Source: Pterobdella sp. o SKG-2022
Taxonomy: Eukaryota; Annelida; Clitellata; Hirudinida; Piscicolidae
Length of the DNA stretch: 64,000 nt
NCBI GenBank assembly: GCA_964035795.1
Contig: OZ038320.1
Location: forward strand, 3,721,896-3,785,895
Direction: 5' to 3'
Part shown: positions 27,001 to 39,857 of the stretch, piece after piece
Numbering within the stretch: position 1 is the first letter of the stretch
Layout of the letters: every line of letters begins with the position of its first letter
Notes under the pieces: generated by a model
Told to the model about the DNA's origin: nothing
Seen by the model: the letters and a program-made list of their open reading frames with translations, nothing else
Databases searched by the model: none
Translations under genes and position numbers: made by a program

Positions 27001-28401
27001 TCCAAGCTTTCTAAGACTCCCAGTTAGTTCCAATGTTATGATCTTTCATGATAGTTTATCATTATGACAACTATTTATGTTGTTGAATTTTTACTCACTA
27101 CACACACACACACCACTCAAAAATACATCCCACCTATATATAAAATCCCCACACCACAAGTTCGACCAAAAGAAGGGGACAGCCACCCAATAGGCTCGCT
27201 ACCCATTGGGACAGTGGTGAGTTGCATAGAGAAGATACCAAACAATGGAGCATCTTTTGCTTTGTCTGCGGGTACTTCTGCTGTGCTTATTAAAAAGGTT
27301 AGATGGTAATGGTAAATATAGTTGAAGATGGAGGTGGTTTTATTGCTTATCATGACAATGTTTGGGGGTTTGGCTGGTGGTTGTGGTAGAAATAGGATTT
27401 TGGTGTTGAAAATGGTTAGTTCGATTGGCGTTTGTATTTTTATACTCGTATGTTTATTTTTGATTCCTTGTTAGAATTTTCATGAACCATTTTTTGTTTT
27501 TATGTTTTTGGACTATTATAATTCTGAAAATTTTGATTCAAATATACATTTATATGCTTGCATGGAAACAGACGTAAAACGATGATGATATATTTATTTT
27601 CATTTTTTAATTAATTAATTTATTTTATTATTTATTTATTTTTTACTATTTATTTATTTACTAGCATAAATATTCAAAAACACATATACAAACATTTTGT
27701 CACACACAGCAAACAAACGAAAATGGAGAGGTATCATGTGTGTTGAAGATGCCTTCCAAACGTGAGGTTGTGATTGATCAGAAGTGCAATGTTACCGTTG
27801 GAAGGATGTCTAATGTACTGCATAACAAGTGCGTTTGTTGGCTTGAATCCATATCTATAAAAGAAAAAAGATTGTTTTTTTTGTTTATAAAATGTTTAAA
27901 AATAGGTCTTGAATGTTTCTTCTGAAAATTAAATTTTTTTGTTGATATCAGATATCTAATAATAGTTGTGACAGACAAAAACACAAAAGTTTATTAAACA
28001 ATGAAACTTTTTGTTGGAAAAACTCATACACAAGTACTTGATAATGTAAGTTCTGCTTTCGAAAAGCTTCTTTTAATAAACCTTTGTGTTAGTGTCTAGT
28101 ACATTTTTTTTTGTTTTTCAATGAATCAATGGCTTTCAAGTTCATTTTCCATGTTTTATTTTATAATATAATTCAAATTTTTCCAACAAACAGGAAAAAA
28201 TTCCGCAAATTCGGTGAAAAACGATGGTTGGGCATACGACCCCGAAGTGGAAGGTGGCACAGGAAGACAGGGAAACATGGTAGAAAGATCAGGAAAGCCA
28301 GGCCACCAGTAGTGTATAAGGATGTGATCAAGAAGCAGGAAAGACTTCAGTACTTCATCTTGCCAACTAAACCTGGGTTTTACACGTTTAAACCTTATTG
28401 A
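24040..28401 (+). CDS. MRPL2: Mitochondrial large-subunit ribosomal protein uL2m
   Basis: Mitochondrial homologue of ribosomal protein L2, which binds 23S-type rRNA near the peptidyl-transferase centre. Exons: 24040-24212, 26601-26722, 26887-27022, 27161-27297, 27710-27828, 28194-28401; all internal phases join. The product runs from PRTGGRGPNG|GRIWNHKRGGG (matching the GGRDHTGRI..GGGHK region of the human protein) through IGSLPIGTVVSCIEKIP and LKMPSKREVV to the hallmark L2 C-terminus RWLGIRPRSGRWHRKTG. The first coding exon, carrying the start and mitochondrial targeting peptide, was not found; exon 24040 needs two bases from upstream. Its first large intron carries a LINE. It lies head-to-head with HECTD1. 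A polyadenylation signal follows at 28523. Confidence 0.95.
24370..26450 (+). mobile_element. Non-LTR retrotransposon 3' half with reverse transcriptase (MRPL2 intron)
   Basis: The region reads mostly in one frame from a HGETWWWNQDM segment (about 24476) through reverse-transcriptase motifs: QFGFMPGKTTVDAI, a degenerate catalytic region KAFDRVP, VGVHQGSVVSPFLFSIV, and LLHADDCVLMAE, where HADD replaces the usual YADD. A C-terminal Cys-rich segment (CVRCKTCKKWVYVRC) follows, then decayed tail motifs LRWLGHVVRKRDED and GRPRLAWKG. It ends in an ATG microsatellite at about 26438-26450. In-frame stops occur near 24961, 25171 and 25969, with frame changes after 25970, so it is dead. The endonuclease half is missing; the copy at 14101-15150 supplies what may be the complementary half of the same family. 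Same orientation as MRPL2. Confidence 0.9.
28035..28095 (+). repeat. Single copy of the GTAAG..AAAAGCTTC repeat
   Basis: Contains ACTTGATAATGTAAGTTCTG CTTTCGAAAAGCTTC and TAATAAACCTTTGTGTTAG, in the last MRPL2 intron. Confidence 0.7.
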
Positions 28402-28522
28402 GTTTAGAGATATAGTTGGGTTGGCTATAAATTAGTATGTTGGTCGGGAGGATTTTAAAGTGTTTTATCTATATTTTATTATTTTTTTTGTTTTTTTTTT
28501 ATTTTTACGATTATTATTGTAC

Positions 28523-28528
28523 AATAAA
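28523..28528 (+). promoter_or_regulatory. MRPL2 polyadenylation signal AATAAA
   Basis: Canonical AATAAA about 120 bases after the MRPL2 stop codon, with a T-rich stretch just before it and a second ATAAA-type hexamer about 11 bases later. Confidence 0.6.
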
Positions 28529-28751
28529 ATTACAAATAAATGTCTCGTCACTAAATTTTAGTCAACCAAAATATTTAACTACGTAATTTATTTTTAGATT
28601 TTAATTTAGCTAAAAAAAATTTCATAAAACATAATGAACTTTTAATTTATTCGAAGTCAGTCTTTACTTTAATTACGCTACACAAAATTTAAATAAAAAT
28701 TGTGTTTGTAAACAAAACTTATAATCTTAAAAGACGTCAGCAATACAAAAA

Positions 28752-30094
28752 ATGGAAATAAAGATAATGTTATATTTCTTTTTGATTGCAGCTTTTGTTT
28801 TACCCGGTAAGCTCATATGAAATTATATTTGTTAAGTTTTGAATTCAATTATATTAAATTTAGATATTTCTCGAAAAGTAAAAATTTTTTTGCAATAATG
28901 AGAAAAATTCTGATAATAGAAAATTTTGATAAAAAATAAAAAATATTTTCCCAGCTGCTCTAGAAAGCAATGGTCGCTTTTTAGATTGCCCAGAATGTCA
29001 AGTATTGATTGATGGAAACGAAAATACTTGTTTAGGAATTAATCGAAATATTAGCTTGGTGTATGAAGAGCCTATTTTTGTTCATTCCTTTAGGGTGGTC
29101 CTAGAGAAGTAATCGATTCAAATTTGATACATATTATCCAACAATACATGTACTAAGCATAAAAAATTAAATTTTATTTAATAACAAAGCTTTTTGTGAG
29201 CATAACTTACAATATCAAGTACTAAAAACATTGGTATCATTTTGATATATTTAATGCGAATTTTTAAGTGTTACTCCTATAAATACTGATTTTATGTCAA
29301 GTATGTTCAATAAAATCTATCAAATTAAGAGGTAAAGAAAACTCAGAGTTTGAAATAGAGGTAAGAAATGAACATGAAAGTGTGGTGTGTAGACGTCACC
29401 ATTCAACTTCAAAATACGTCTGCGATGATAAAGATTCTTTCGAAATTATAAATTTGAACGCTCGCGAAACTACAAATATTTGTGAGCTTTATATTGAAGG
29501 TTCGATTAAATTTTCATAACTTCCATATAATTATCTCATTTGATTTTCATTTATTGAAGCAAATAATGTAAGAAGCAAAAGAAGTAACAGAGGTTATAGT
29601 CTTTATTTCTATTATCATATCATATTTATTTTTTTATTCAATACAAAATGATGTTGCACAAATAAAGATTTTTTATATAAAGCATAATTTTAACATATAA
29701 TCAATTTTCTCATAATTCATGGATCAAAAGAACTCAAAACATTAGTGAAATTACGTTTAAAAATCAACTAATTAAGAAAATAAAAAATAAAATTGAAAGA
29801 TAAGGCTAAGGTGAGAACTTATGATCCATTTTGGGGTCTGCCACTAACCATCACAATTTTCAACTTTATTGCTATGGTTCTAATGTAAGTTTTTTTTTGG
29901 TATTTATTAGTAATATTGAAATAAGTAAAATATTTTTCAATAAAAACCCTATAAATTTGTTTTTTAAAAATTGGCTATTATTATAACTATCTTAATACTT
30001 ATTAATTTTTTTATCAGATATAATTATTAATAATTATATAAAGGTTTTTACATTTTCCAGATTTTTCTCCCAGAATGACAAAATTTTTGAATGA
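28752..30094 (+). CDS. Unrecognised small type I membrane protein, six-Cys ectodomain
   Basis: A six-exon model joins in phase throughout: 28752-28806, 28955-29108, 29330-29499, 29560-29592, 29800-29884, 30061-30094 (531 nt, 176 residues). It starts with a strong signal peptide (MEIKIMLYFFLIAAFVLP), then an ectodomain with three Cys in exon 2 (DCPECQ..C), three in exon 3, an N-glycosylation site (NIS) and mostly beta-like sequence. A basic juxtamembrane stretch (RSKRSNRDK, possible furin site), one transmembrane helix (LPLTITIFNFIAMVL) and an about 10-residue tail follow. I do not recognise the family. The exon 2/3 junction is the weakest: an upstream extension of exon 3 with another Cys is possible but out of phase. 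It is small, secretory and in the same direction as MRPL2, 350 bases downstream. Confidence 0.62.
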
Positions 30095-32108
30095 AAAGTT
30101 TTCTTAAAGTTTCTACTGTTAATTAATTTATTTTTTAAAAATAAATTCTTGTAATTTATTTGGTTGAATAAAAAGCTTTTGTTTAGACTTTTTATCATTA
30201 AAAATTGACATAAAAACTAAATTCATAAAAATAACTTAATTTCGAAACATAAAAGTAAGCTAATTTTAAAAAATCCATGCAAGATTTCAAATGTTTATAA
30301 AGAAGCTAGATTTCCTTGATGATGATGAGTCCGCCCCTAGTATAGTTGCAGGTTCCGTTTGTTATTGCATGGCCATTTGGAATAATTTTGCTCACGAGCG
30401 CACGTACATGAAAACTGGCACGTTGTACACAATACACGTGCATATGAATGTATAATAACACGTATATGGATGTAAAATCACGCACAAAAGCAATTACAAG
30501 GTGTAAGGTGATCATATGGGATAAATGGTACCATTTCTGAAAACAAAAAATTTATATTAATATAATATTTATATTTTAAAAAAACTAATTAATTTTTTTT
30601 CAAGTATTTTCAAAATTAAACTCATATTTTATACTAATTTTTCTCATTTTAAAAACATACGCATACACAATGTTACACAAACGTACACAAGGCTTTGTAG
30701 ATATATAAGCATTATAGCATAGTCCTACAAAATTCTTGTTAAGGAAATATAAAAGTCAGTGTGAAGAATTGAGTAAAAAAATTCTGATAAACCTTTAATT
30801 GAAATAACATTTATAATTGATTTCGCATCGGGTGAGTGAGCAATTGGCTTATTGAAAATTTATTTAATTATAGAATTATTTAACATAGATTATTAGAAAA
30901 TTTCTGGAGGTTTGAATTTTTAAAAGGATGAGTATTATTGATTGAATAGATAATGAGCCAAATATTTAAAAAGTATGCTTAAATCCCGGATCAAATTGAT
31001 TTTAGTCAATTAGATTGTGATTAACATAAAACAGCTGATGTGATGTTAAAACGATAATTTTTATTTAATAATATTTCTATCGCGTTTCAAAATTCAATAA
31101 TATTATTACAACACACATTAGTGCTATTTATGGTAGAACAACCTTTAAATTGTTTGATATTGGTATTAGTGACATGAATGTGATGCATGTAATGTTTACA
31201 GGCAAGTGGTTTCCATCAACATCTATACAGCAAGACTTGAAATCTAGGATCTTTCATGAATACTCAAACTTTCAACATACAATACAGTCAAACGAATTGA
31301 AACACATTAGAGTACACAAAAATTCGATAAGAAAAAAGAGTACAAAAGTTATTATAAAGGCACTGTAGAAATTCTCTAAAATCTCTCAGCTTTTATCCAA
31401 CGATTCAATTGAAGGACTTATGAATTAGTTGAGCACAAAGCTCATAACTAGATTTTCTTGAGGTTTTGATAAACAAACACTAAGATTAAAGTTATTTTTT
31501 TTACTAAAAGATCATTTCCTTAAAGATTATCGATAATTTTCACCTACATTCCCTTCTCATCAGTCCCCAACAGTGAATAAGAATAGAAAAAAAATCCATA
31601 AATAGATCACTTCACAGTGCAAAATATACCCATATAGAGCACTTCGCTATTCGAATGCTTGAGGCAGTTAAAACTTTGCGTAATATAAAACGCTATTTAC
31701 GGTAAAACATAAAAAGAATTAAATAACCAAACATCTGCTGAAGTCATATGTTAATGTCTCGTCGAATCTTGCCTAAATGTAACTGACTTTCTTAAAGCGT
31801 TTAAATCTTCTTTATCTGGCATTCATTAGTGTTATCAACATCAGGTTTTTCTGTACTACGACTTAGAAAAGCTTTAGTCGTTTTAATATTCTACTCTCTA
31901 AGCGAAAAGTGATGATAAAAACGATAAATCAAGACTAGAATAAAACAGTAATATGAACACAAAAAATAATACAAAGTAACATTAGTAGTCAGACAATCAT
32001 ACATATTAAATAAACCTTTCATAGCCAAAAAAAAATTGAATTCAAAAAAAAGTAAAAAAACATATCAATATAAAACACAAATATTAATAAAAACCGCCAT
32101 TATTCGCC
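30095..32108. other. Intergenic AT-rich stretch
   Basis: No confident gene is seen. An open frame at 31150-31368 (+) contains a possible acceptor (TTTACAG at about 31201) followed by 56 basic residues to a stop. It has no recognised homology and no matching donor, so I leave it unannotated. Confidence 0.5.
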
Positions 32109-35100
32109 ATGTCTAGCTGCAAGAAAGCCTCAAAAATCAACAAATTAGTGGCAGATGGCACTAGAAACTACCCATCCTACCTCAAACTTATATATACTGG
32201 TGACTCTGAGCTTTCATCCGAAGACGAAACCATCCCGTCCCGAAGAAATTGCCATAGATCTTCTGGAACCAGCCGTCTTTCTACCGGCTCTTGTCGCCCT
32301 AATGATACTGCCGATTCTACGCATAATAAGAATGTTTATCATAATGATGTCATTAATGAAATTGTCGATAGTAATAATGATGATAAGAAAAATGCATTTG
32401 AGTCGCAAAAATTTCAAGACGAAGAAAAAGGAAGTAAGGCCGACATTACAACCCATGGCGACATGGACAACCTCATAGCAAAAAATAATAATAACGACAT
32501 CAAAAAAACCAATACTAATATAAAAACCATCAATAAAATGAAGGAAACCATTCATACTAAAAAAGCCATTTCTCCTTCGGATCCTTTCCCAAGTGGGGCT
32601 TACGTTATAAATCTACATTTATGTTATATATATTAAAAACTCGTTTGCCAATGTCGGTTCAGTAGGAAAACGTTAGAGTTGCCTAAGCTGAATCTGGGAT
32701 TCCTATTGTATGAATGTAAAAATGACACCAAAAAAGTTATCAAGAATGTATTGAAATTCCACGCTCATTAGCATTATTTAATCTAATAACATATATACTG
32801 AGAAACATACATGTAAATATTTACTCCAATAGTCAACTATAAGAAAACACAGATTGGTGTTAATTTGTATTAAAAACTATCGTATGTAAATATTGAATTT
32901 ATTCACTGTAAATAATTATTTGATGTTTTTATTTAAGGCAAGCAGTAGAAGTAAATATATAACTTGAGAGCTCTATCTACTTTTGTTCCAAACTTTATAG
33001 TAAAGTATAAAATTTTTAGGTATTTCTACATTTAAAAATTTTATGTTATAACTAAAAGCATTAAACTTTAAAAATTTTTTAAAACTATTTCTCGTATTTA
33101 AATGAATATAATTATTTCCAATTTTTATTATTTAGTTTTCAATAGTAATATGTATCAACACCAATATTACCACAAGTACCTTCCAATCTCCCATTGATCT
33201 CGCACCACCACAGTGCTTGGTAGTTGGCATATGATGCACAGTGACAAGATAACACTAAACAACTACCACGAAGAAGAGGTGGAGGAAGAAGATACTAAAA
33301 GAGAGCTATTACAGGTGAAGAGAATTAATTATTTTACTTATTGAATACGTTCATTTGTGTTTTTGTTTGTTTTTTTCTGTTTTTTATGCTGTCTGTTGTC
33401 CCATTTCTTAATTTGTCTTTTGCTTTGAACAATTTTTATGGTTGTTCTTCCTATTAATTCTTTCTTTGTATATCTTCCTATCTACAACTCTTTTTGCAAA
33501 TGAATTTTCATGTTAACTAGCAATATTTAAACCAAAAAAATAAAGTATAAACTCCTACCTCAACCTCAAACGATCTTCGCCATAATTAAAAATAACATAG
33601 TAATCTTTTTAATCATGTCAATATACATAATTTTTTAATTTGTATTATTGTTTTAAAATAATAGCGTAGTGGTCCATATATTTATAAAATATGTTTTTTT
33701 ATAAAACATGTACAAGACACAAGCAAAAAGGTTTGTTTGAAGATGAAGCTTTTTCGTAGCAGATACTTGAAAATGTTACTTTGTTAACGAAAAGCTTCGT
33801 ATCTTACTAAACTAACCAGTGTACTGAAATTATATTCACTTTTTTGTTGGCTTTTGAAAAAATCCTTATGTTGCATTATCAAGTACACTATCTGGTACTA
33901 AAGTAAGCACCATTGCAGTTCACTTGAAAAGATACATAAAAACATAAGTATATTCTAAACATTCAGATAGTACAAGGATAGAGCTTTAACGCTAAATCAG
34001 CAGCCCATGGATATCGTATTAAGTTGATTTGGCAACATTAGATTGTATTGTAGTCTGCATTTCTCATTGGTTTTATTCAAAAGTTGAGTGGATAAAATTA
34101 ATATAATGTTTATACGAGTATAGTTATTTAAAAGTAAGACTAACCATTTAAGGATTAAATTTGACGGTTTTATGATGAGGTTGGAGTTATTAAAAGCATA
34201 TTTCCTTTAAAAACCTATCTAAAAGCTCCCTTATTTTGAAGTTTTAAAAAAATTAAATTCAATAATAAACTTTCAGCTGTATTTATTTTTATAAAACGTG
34301 GAATCATTTATTGCAATTTGAACAAAAAAAATCCATTAACACAATGAATAGAGACGATTAAAACTGTATTATATATTTTACAGTTTTAAACTCTAAACGT
34401 GCTTACGTCACGTTCATTCTAGATCCAATTATCGCCTCTTTTTAAAATTTTTCAGAAAATTTTACTTTGAAGTTAATTTTTTTTATTCTTTCGAAATAAT
34501 TTTTTATTTTCCAACTTGGTTATTTAATTATATTTTATTATTTTTTCGTTTAAATTTTGCTCAATTTTTCCAATATATTTTTTAATTAACCTGTTATTAT
34601 TTCATCAAATTTTTAAATATTCAGATATTTTTGATTCTCTTCAGTCGAATTAATTAAATTCCTGCTATTTTCTTCTCTATTTTTTATACCCTTCTTTTTC
34701 TACAGCATTTTTTAATGTAAATTTCTTGTCGTTTTGTAGGTTTTATCCGTGCAACCTTAATGTATTGCTCTTTGTTCTTCCATGTTGAAAATACCTAAAC
34801 TATCCTCCTCTTATTTGTATCTCTTCATTTATTCATCTTTAATATTTCGTACGTCTTATATACTTTTTAAAACTTCCATGTAGCTTTTTCTTCATGTTTT
34901 GAGTACTTTTTTTTCAGTTTTCAAAAATTATTCAAAATTCGCTCATTGTTTTTGAAACATAAATTAATGATTTAATTTTTGAAATTTATTACGATTGTTT
35001 AAATTTTTTAAGCTAGTTTATTTATAGACCTCGAGGTTGCTCTTTTCGTGAATACATAAATCCTAACATTGAAACAAATGTGCTGAATCCAAGACACAAT

Positions 35101-38100
35101 ATATAACTTAACATCAAAAAATAAATAATTTATAAAATAAAGAAAAGGTGACACCATTAAGACAAACCTTGTCCTATGGCACTCAATATATTAAAAATTC
35201 ACCTACAACTAAATATTATGTAAAACGTAGATATAAGTTTAGGAATTGCAAATATTTTTCAAATAATAACTAAAATTCATTCATAAGATCCAAGACGAGA
35301 TAGTGAGTTTGAAGCATGTTTTATCGACCAAAATGGCGCTGGCAGACGACTTGAAACGGAGGTTGAAGATGGGGACGGTGAATGAATTCAAATCTGGACT
35401 CATCAACTTCAAACAATCCAACACGTTAATCTTGCTTTTACACGTTTCATGATTCATTTTGGTTTGTATTTAGTAAGGTAAACATACACAAAGTATTTAT
35501 TAATCAAAGTGACAAAGCTTTTTAAATCTAGCTCACATAATAAAAAGTATGGGTTCTTCATGTTTTCATCATCACACTGCGATTACAAGCGCATTTTCAA
35601 ATTGTCTATTTTAGTTAAAATAGTATTCATCTTTTAAAACTGCTTGCTTACTCACTCTATTGAATTATCATTTATCAATAAGATTTCAATTCAATTTTAA
35701 TGAATGTGCATGTGTGAGTATTGCTATGATACGCACTTATATAGAGTCTCAAAAAAAAGTGGGAATAATTAAAAAATACAAAGATCATCTCCAAATGCTT
35801 TCCATATACTCGTAATTGAAATTAAATGTCTGTTGAAATGGTGCCAGTTAGGCGGTGAGATGCTTCAGGAATGCTCAAAAACTATTGTATAGTTGTGTGA
35901 AATCTTGCAGTGCTGTATGTTTTCAACATGAGGCAGTTACTATGTAATTTTTAATTTTAATCACTATGGTTGCATAGTAGTTATGACAAGCACTTTACGC
36001 TTATTATAAACAACAAAACGTTTTTTGCACTGACCAATAGGATTGGAGCAGATTTAGACTAATCATAGAATTAGCAAAAAATTGTGATCAATTTAAAATT
36101 ACAAATAATATCATTTATTTTTTAACTTTTAATGAAAAATATTAATGCTTACACATTCCAAAACAATGCTTTCTTAAAAATAGAAATAGCAAATTTTAAA
36201 AAATCTGGTCTAAACCTGCTTCAATCCTATTGGTCAAGCAGAAATCGCATTGTTTTACATAGTTAGCGTGAACTTCCACAGTGGAACTTCACGGTAGCAT
36301 CACAATGATGCCTAAGCTTTTTCCAATAGCCAAAAGGATTGAAGCATTGTTTTGGTTTGGTTGTGTTATGCTAGCTTTAATTAATATTTTTGAAATAAAA
36401 TAGGGTTGAAGCAGCTTTGGACCAGGTTGTTTTAATTTGCTATTTCTCCCGCAAAGAAAGCATTTTTTGGTTTTGTTTTGCTATTTTTTAAGAATATTTT
36501 TCAGTACTTTCACAATTTTTCGAAACTTCTATTATTGGTCCAAATCTGCTTCAACCCTATTTTATTTCAAAAATATTAATGAAATATAGCATTAAAAAAC
36601 AAAACCAAAACAATGTTTCAATCCTATTGGCTATTGGAAAAAGCTTAGGCATTATTGTAATGCTACCGTCAAGTGCTTGTGAACTTCCACTAGTAGTTAG
36701 TTACTTTTTGTTTTTGAAAATGAGTTCAATAAATTGCCCTTTTCTTCGTTGAGTTTTTTTTTAAATTAAAAAAATTTTTTCATAGTTGAACTTCAACAAT
36801 GACATTTTAAATTACGCATTAAAATTGAAAATAATAGAAAAATATTTATCGGCAAAAATTTAATTTTCAAACATTTCTTTAATTAATATTTTACTTATTA
36901 CGTTGTTATATGGTCTTTTATATAATTTTAAATTATTTCTCTTATTATTTTTATTGTTTTTATTTATTGTTGAATAATACTTGTGCACTATTTCATGATT
37001 TTTTCAAAAGCCACAATAAAATGAGTAATATTTCAGAACACTGGTTAGTTTATTGAGATACGAAGCTTTTCGGTATCAATGTAACATTTTCAAGTAGGAG
37101 ACTTGAATCATTCTAGTTGAAAATGTTACGTTGATAACGAAAAGCTTCGTATCTCAATAAACTAAGTAGTGTTCTAAAATAATACTCACTCTATTTTATT
37201 TTTTCCACTTTAATAATGGTTTTAACAGGTTATCTGTACATGAACTTTTGCTCCTTATAAAGTTTCTATTAGTTTTCGATAACATTCTCATTATTAATGG
37301 TCATCAAGGAGCTGTGTGCGCATGTCTATTGCTTATGTACATTGTTTTAATCGTTTTCTTATATTCTATCCTTTTAGTAGTTTTCTATTGTTTTATTGAA
37401 GTATAATAGTCCGAATCAAATTTTAAGGTCAACAACACAAAGTATTTATTTTAAAAAACACGAAGCTTTTCGTAAGAGTAGCTTACATTATCAAGTGATT
37501 TATCACCTTACTTATTGTTATATTCATGGAACATCACTTAGTTTTTCAAAAATACATTTTTTAGTCTTCTATTCTAATTCATACCGATCCTATTTATAAC
37601 CATTTTAACATATATTTAAGTCTTTGAGTATTTAAGCCTTTAAGAGCTTCAAATATTTTATGCCACCAAGCAGCTTAGCTAATCGGCTTTCATCTCTCGT
37701 TTTTCTGTCAATAGCATATTTGTATTAAGCATAATAGCCTAAATCAAATTGTAAACAAACACAAAGTATTTATTTTGAAATTTTTTGACCTTACAATATT
37801 TTTATCATTTAACCATCATTGTCTTCCTTTTAAGATTTAATCATCCTGTTTTTTACCTGAATTATCCTGATTGAGATTGTATGAGTAGTTATTATATGAT
37901 TTATAGTGGTAAATGTCATGCAACGTACAGATTCCTCAAGACCAACGCTGCATTCAAAACTCTCGGAGGGCTTGCTTCCAGAACTTTCTCTAGTCTCAAG
38001 TACTAGTTACATTCAAAATCATTATCATCATTATCGTTTTATGGTCGTTCTCATGCTAGCATGTGTTGGACGAAATATATATGATTACGTTTTGCATTGG

Positions 38101-39857
38101 AAGCTAAGTGTATTTTTATTTTATAGCTTTTTTTCAATGATTTTTGGGAGAAAATAAAATATTGAATAGTTTAAAGTGGGTTTTAGTTTTTTTCTATGGA
38201 TCTATATGTATTATCATTACTATTATTAGTAGTTTTTTACTATTGTTATTGAGTATAGCATTGAAAATTTTTCACATTCAAATGTCATATCTTTCATTGC
38301 TAAAATATTTATTGCATACATATTTCATGAAAAGTGGTTTTTATTTAGAAAAAAATCAATTTAAGTCTGTTGAGTTCAAACTAATAAATTTATTTGAAAA
38401 TCACATTATGGAAATTTTGAGCACACAAATTAACATAAAAATATTTAGCACCATTAGTTAATCTTTCAAAGCGAGTGTAGGAATCACTTAGTATGCACTC
38501 GTACACTATAAATACTCATTTGAGGTTTTGAACATCCCAGAGGGTCCAAGTCCTTTTTTAAAGCCAACAAGCCCGATGAAGTTACACACATCAAAGTTCG
38601 TAATTGTAGTTATATTTACATGTTCGTATTGATTTTAATAGTTATATTATCAAAATATTTTCTTATAGTACTTAAGTTTTATCTTGAAAATAAAAATTTC
38701 ATACTATTTATAATTTTGATCCCCTAACTTGCCAATTAGTTAAATAACAAAAAAAAATAGGTAAAACTGTATTGATATTAATATTCGTCTTCTTTTTCAT
38801 TTCGGACATTGGTAAGGATTTAAAATATCTCTTTCAAGTGCATGCTGATAAGGTTTTGCAATAAATCCCCATTTTAAAAGAAAACACAGGTTCTTCCATT
38901 GAATCAAATATTCTTTGAGAAATTTATCTTATCTTGAGCTTTGTAGTTTAAATAAAATTATAAACACTTCGAGGTTTTTGTCTTATTTATATAAAAGGCT
39001 CTTAATCATTTTTTTATTTATATCAGTAATTTATTTCAGCAGTTTCTATACGAGCAACTTGTTTTTATTTCACTCAAATGAATTTTAAAACAATTTTTAT
39101 CAATCTTTAAAAACAATATCATGAATTAAAAAATGAGAAATTTTAAAATACCGATATTTCTACTTAATTTATGACGTTCTGGAACTTCGTTGTGTAATGA
39201 TGATAATGTGAATAAATCTATTCATAATCAAATATATCTCATATGAGTTGCATGTATGTATTCATATTCAAGGAAACCAAACACAATGGCTTGAAAGTTC
39301 ATTAGTTTACAAAGCTTATGAATTTTTGTAGAAACCCTCATCATATTTTGTGGTTTGATCTGTTCTCAGAAAATCAAATAGCCTTATTTTTTAATAAACT
39401 TTTAAACCATTGTGTTCAATTTGATAATATTTTCTGTGTGCTAATACTTTAATCATATCTGTTGATTGATATATACATAGACAAAGAAAATATAATTAAA
39501 GTTAATTTTATTTCATTTAAACAGCAATCCCTATCTATGGCGGATATGAAGCTGAGCCAGGTAAAATAACCACAATTAGAACTGTTAATTATTTATCGGT
39601 ATTATGATCAATATTATTTATTAAAAGATATTTACTTAATCTGGATAAAAGCCTCTAACAAATATAATATTATTGATTTCTTTATGAATTAAATTTTTCA
39701 TAATTACTTTTACTTTTTTCAAAGGAATTTTCAATTAAAAACCACGTTTTTCATGCCATATTGGTAATTATATATTTACCGATAATTGGTTTTACCTCAT
39801 CAAATATAATTTTCATATTTTACAGCCCAGTATGAAAACCAGCCATTCAATACATGA
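32109..39857 (+). CDS. TPD52 (D52) family coiled-coil protein with long N-terminal extension
   Basis: D52 proteins are small coiled-coil dimers linked to membrane trafficking and lipid-droplet/vesicle association. Seven exons join in phase: 32109-32592, 33214-33314, 35288-35424, 37931-37999, 38541-38599, 39525-39560, 39826-39857 (918 nt, 305 residues). The D52 core is recognised in exons 2-5: acidic EEEVEEEDTKRELLQ, coiled coil IQDEIVSLKHVLSTKMA then LKRRLKMGTVNEFKSG, then FLKTNAAFKTLGGLASRTF and a SKSFFKANK segment matching the D52 SPxFKSFEE region. The 161-residue first exon (MSSCKKASKINKLVADGTR...) is Asn/Lys/Asp-rich and not in vertebrate D52; it may be an alternative or lineage-specific exon. 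An internal ATG pair in exon 2 could serve a short isoform. The gene is tail-to-tail with RPN2. Confidence 0.85.
33735..33830. repeat. Diverged GAAGCTTTTCG repeat pair
   Basis: GATGAAGCTTTTTCGTAG and, inverted, TTAACGAAAAGCTTCGTATC, with GATACTTGAAAATGTTAC between; ends ACTAAACTAACCAGTG like the copy at 37180. TPD52-family intron 2. Confidence 0.75.
36030..36700. repeat. Long foldback elements in TPD52-family intron 3
   Basis: Two nested or adjacent inverted repeats. The arm at about 36290-36430 (GGTAGCATCACAATGATGCC..., then CCAATAGCC, then AAATAGGGTTGAAGCAG) returns as reverse complement at about 36530-36690, giving arms of about 140 bases with moderate divergence. A second pair, CTGACCAATAGGATTG (about 36034) and CAATCCTATTGGTCA (about 36222), flanks the preceding 200 bases. 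No coding capacity. These are non-autonomous DNA elements. Confidence 0.8.
37030..37185. repeat. Inverted pair of GAAGCTTTTCG repeat (TPD52-family intron)
   Basis: CACTGGTTAGTTTATTGAGA TACGAAGCTTTTCG then TGTAACATTTTCAAGT is answered about 40 bases on by TTGAAAATGTTACGTTGATA ACGAAAAGCTTCGTATC and TCAATAAACTAAGTAGTG. Arms are about 60 bases, slightly diverged. A single further copy is at about 37430-37500. Confidence 0.85.

Noticed and set aside
30300..30360. GATGATGATGAGTCC as a hammerhead ribozyme start
   Set aside because: There is no matching GGAC-GAAA segment downstream, so the fold cannot form.
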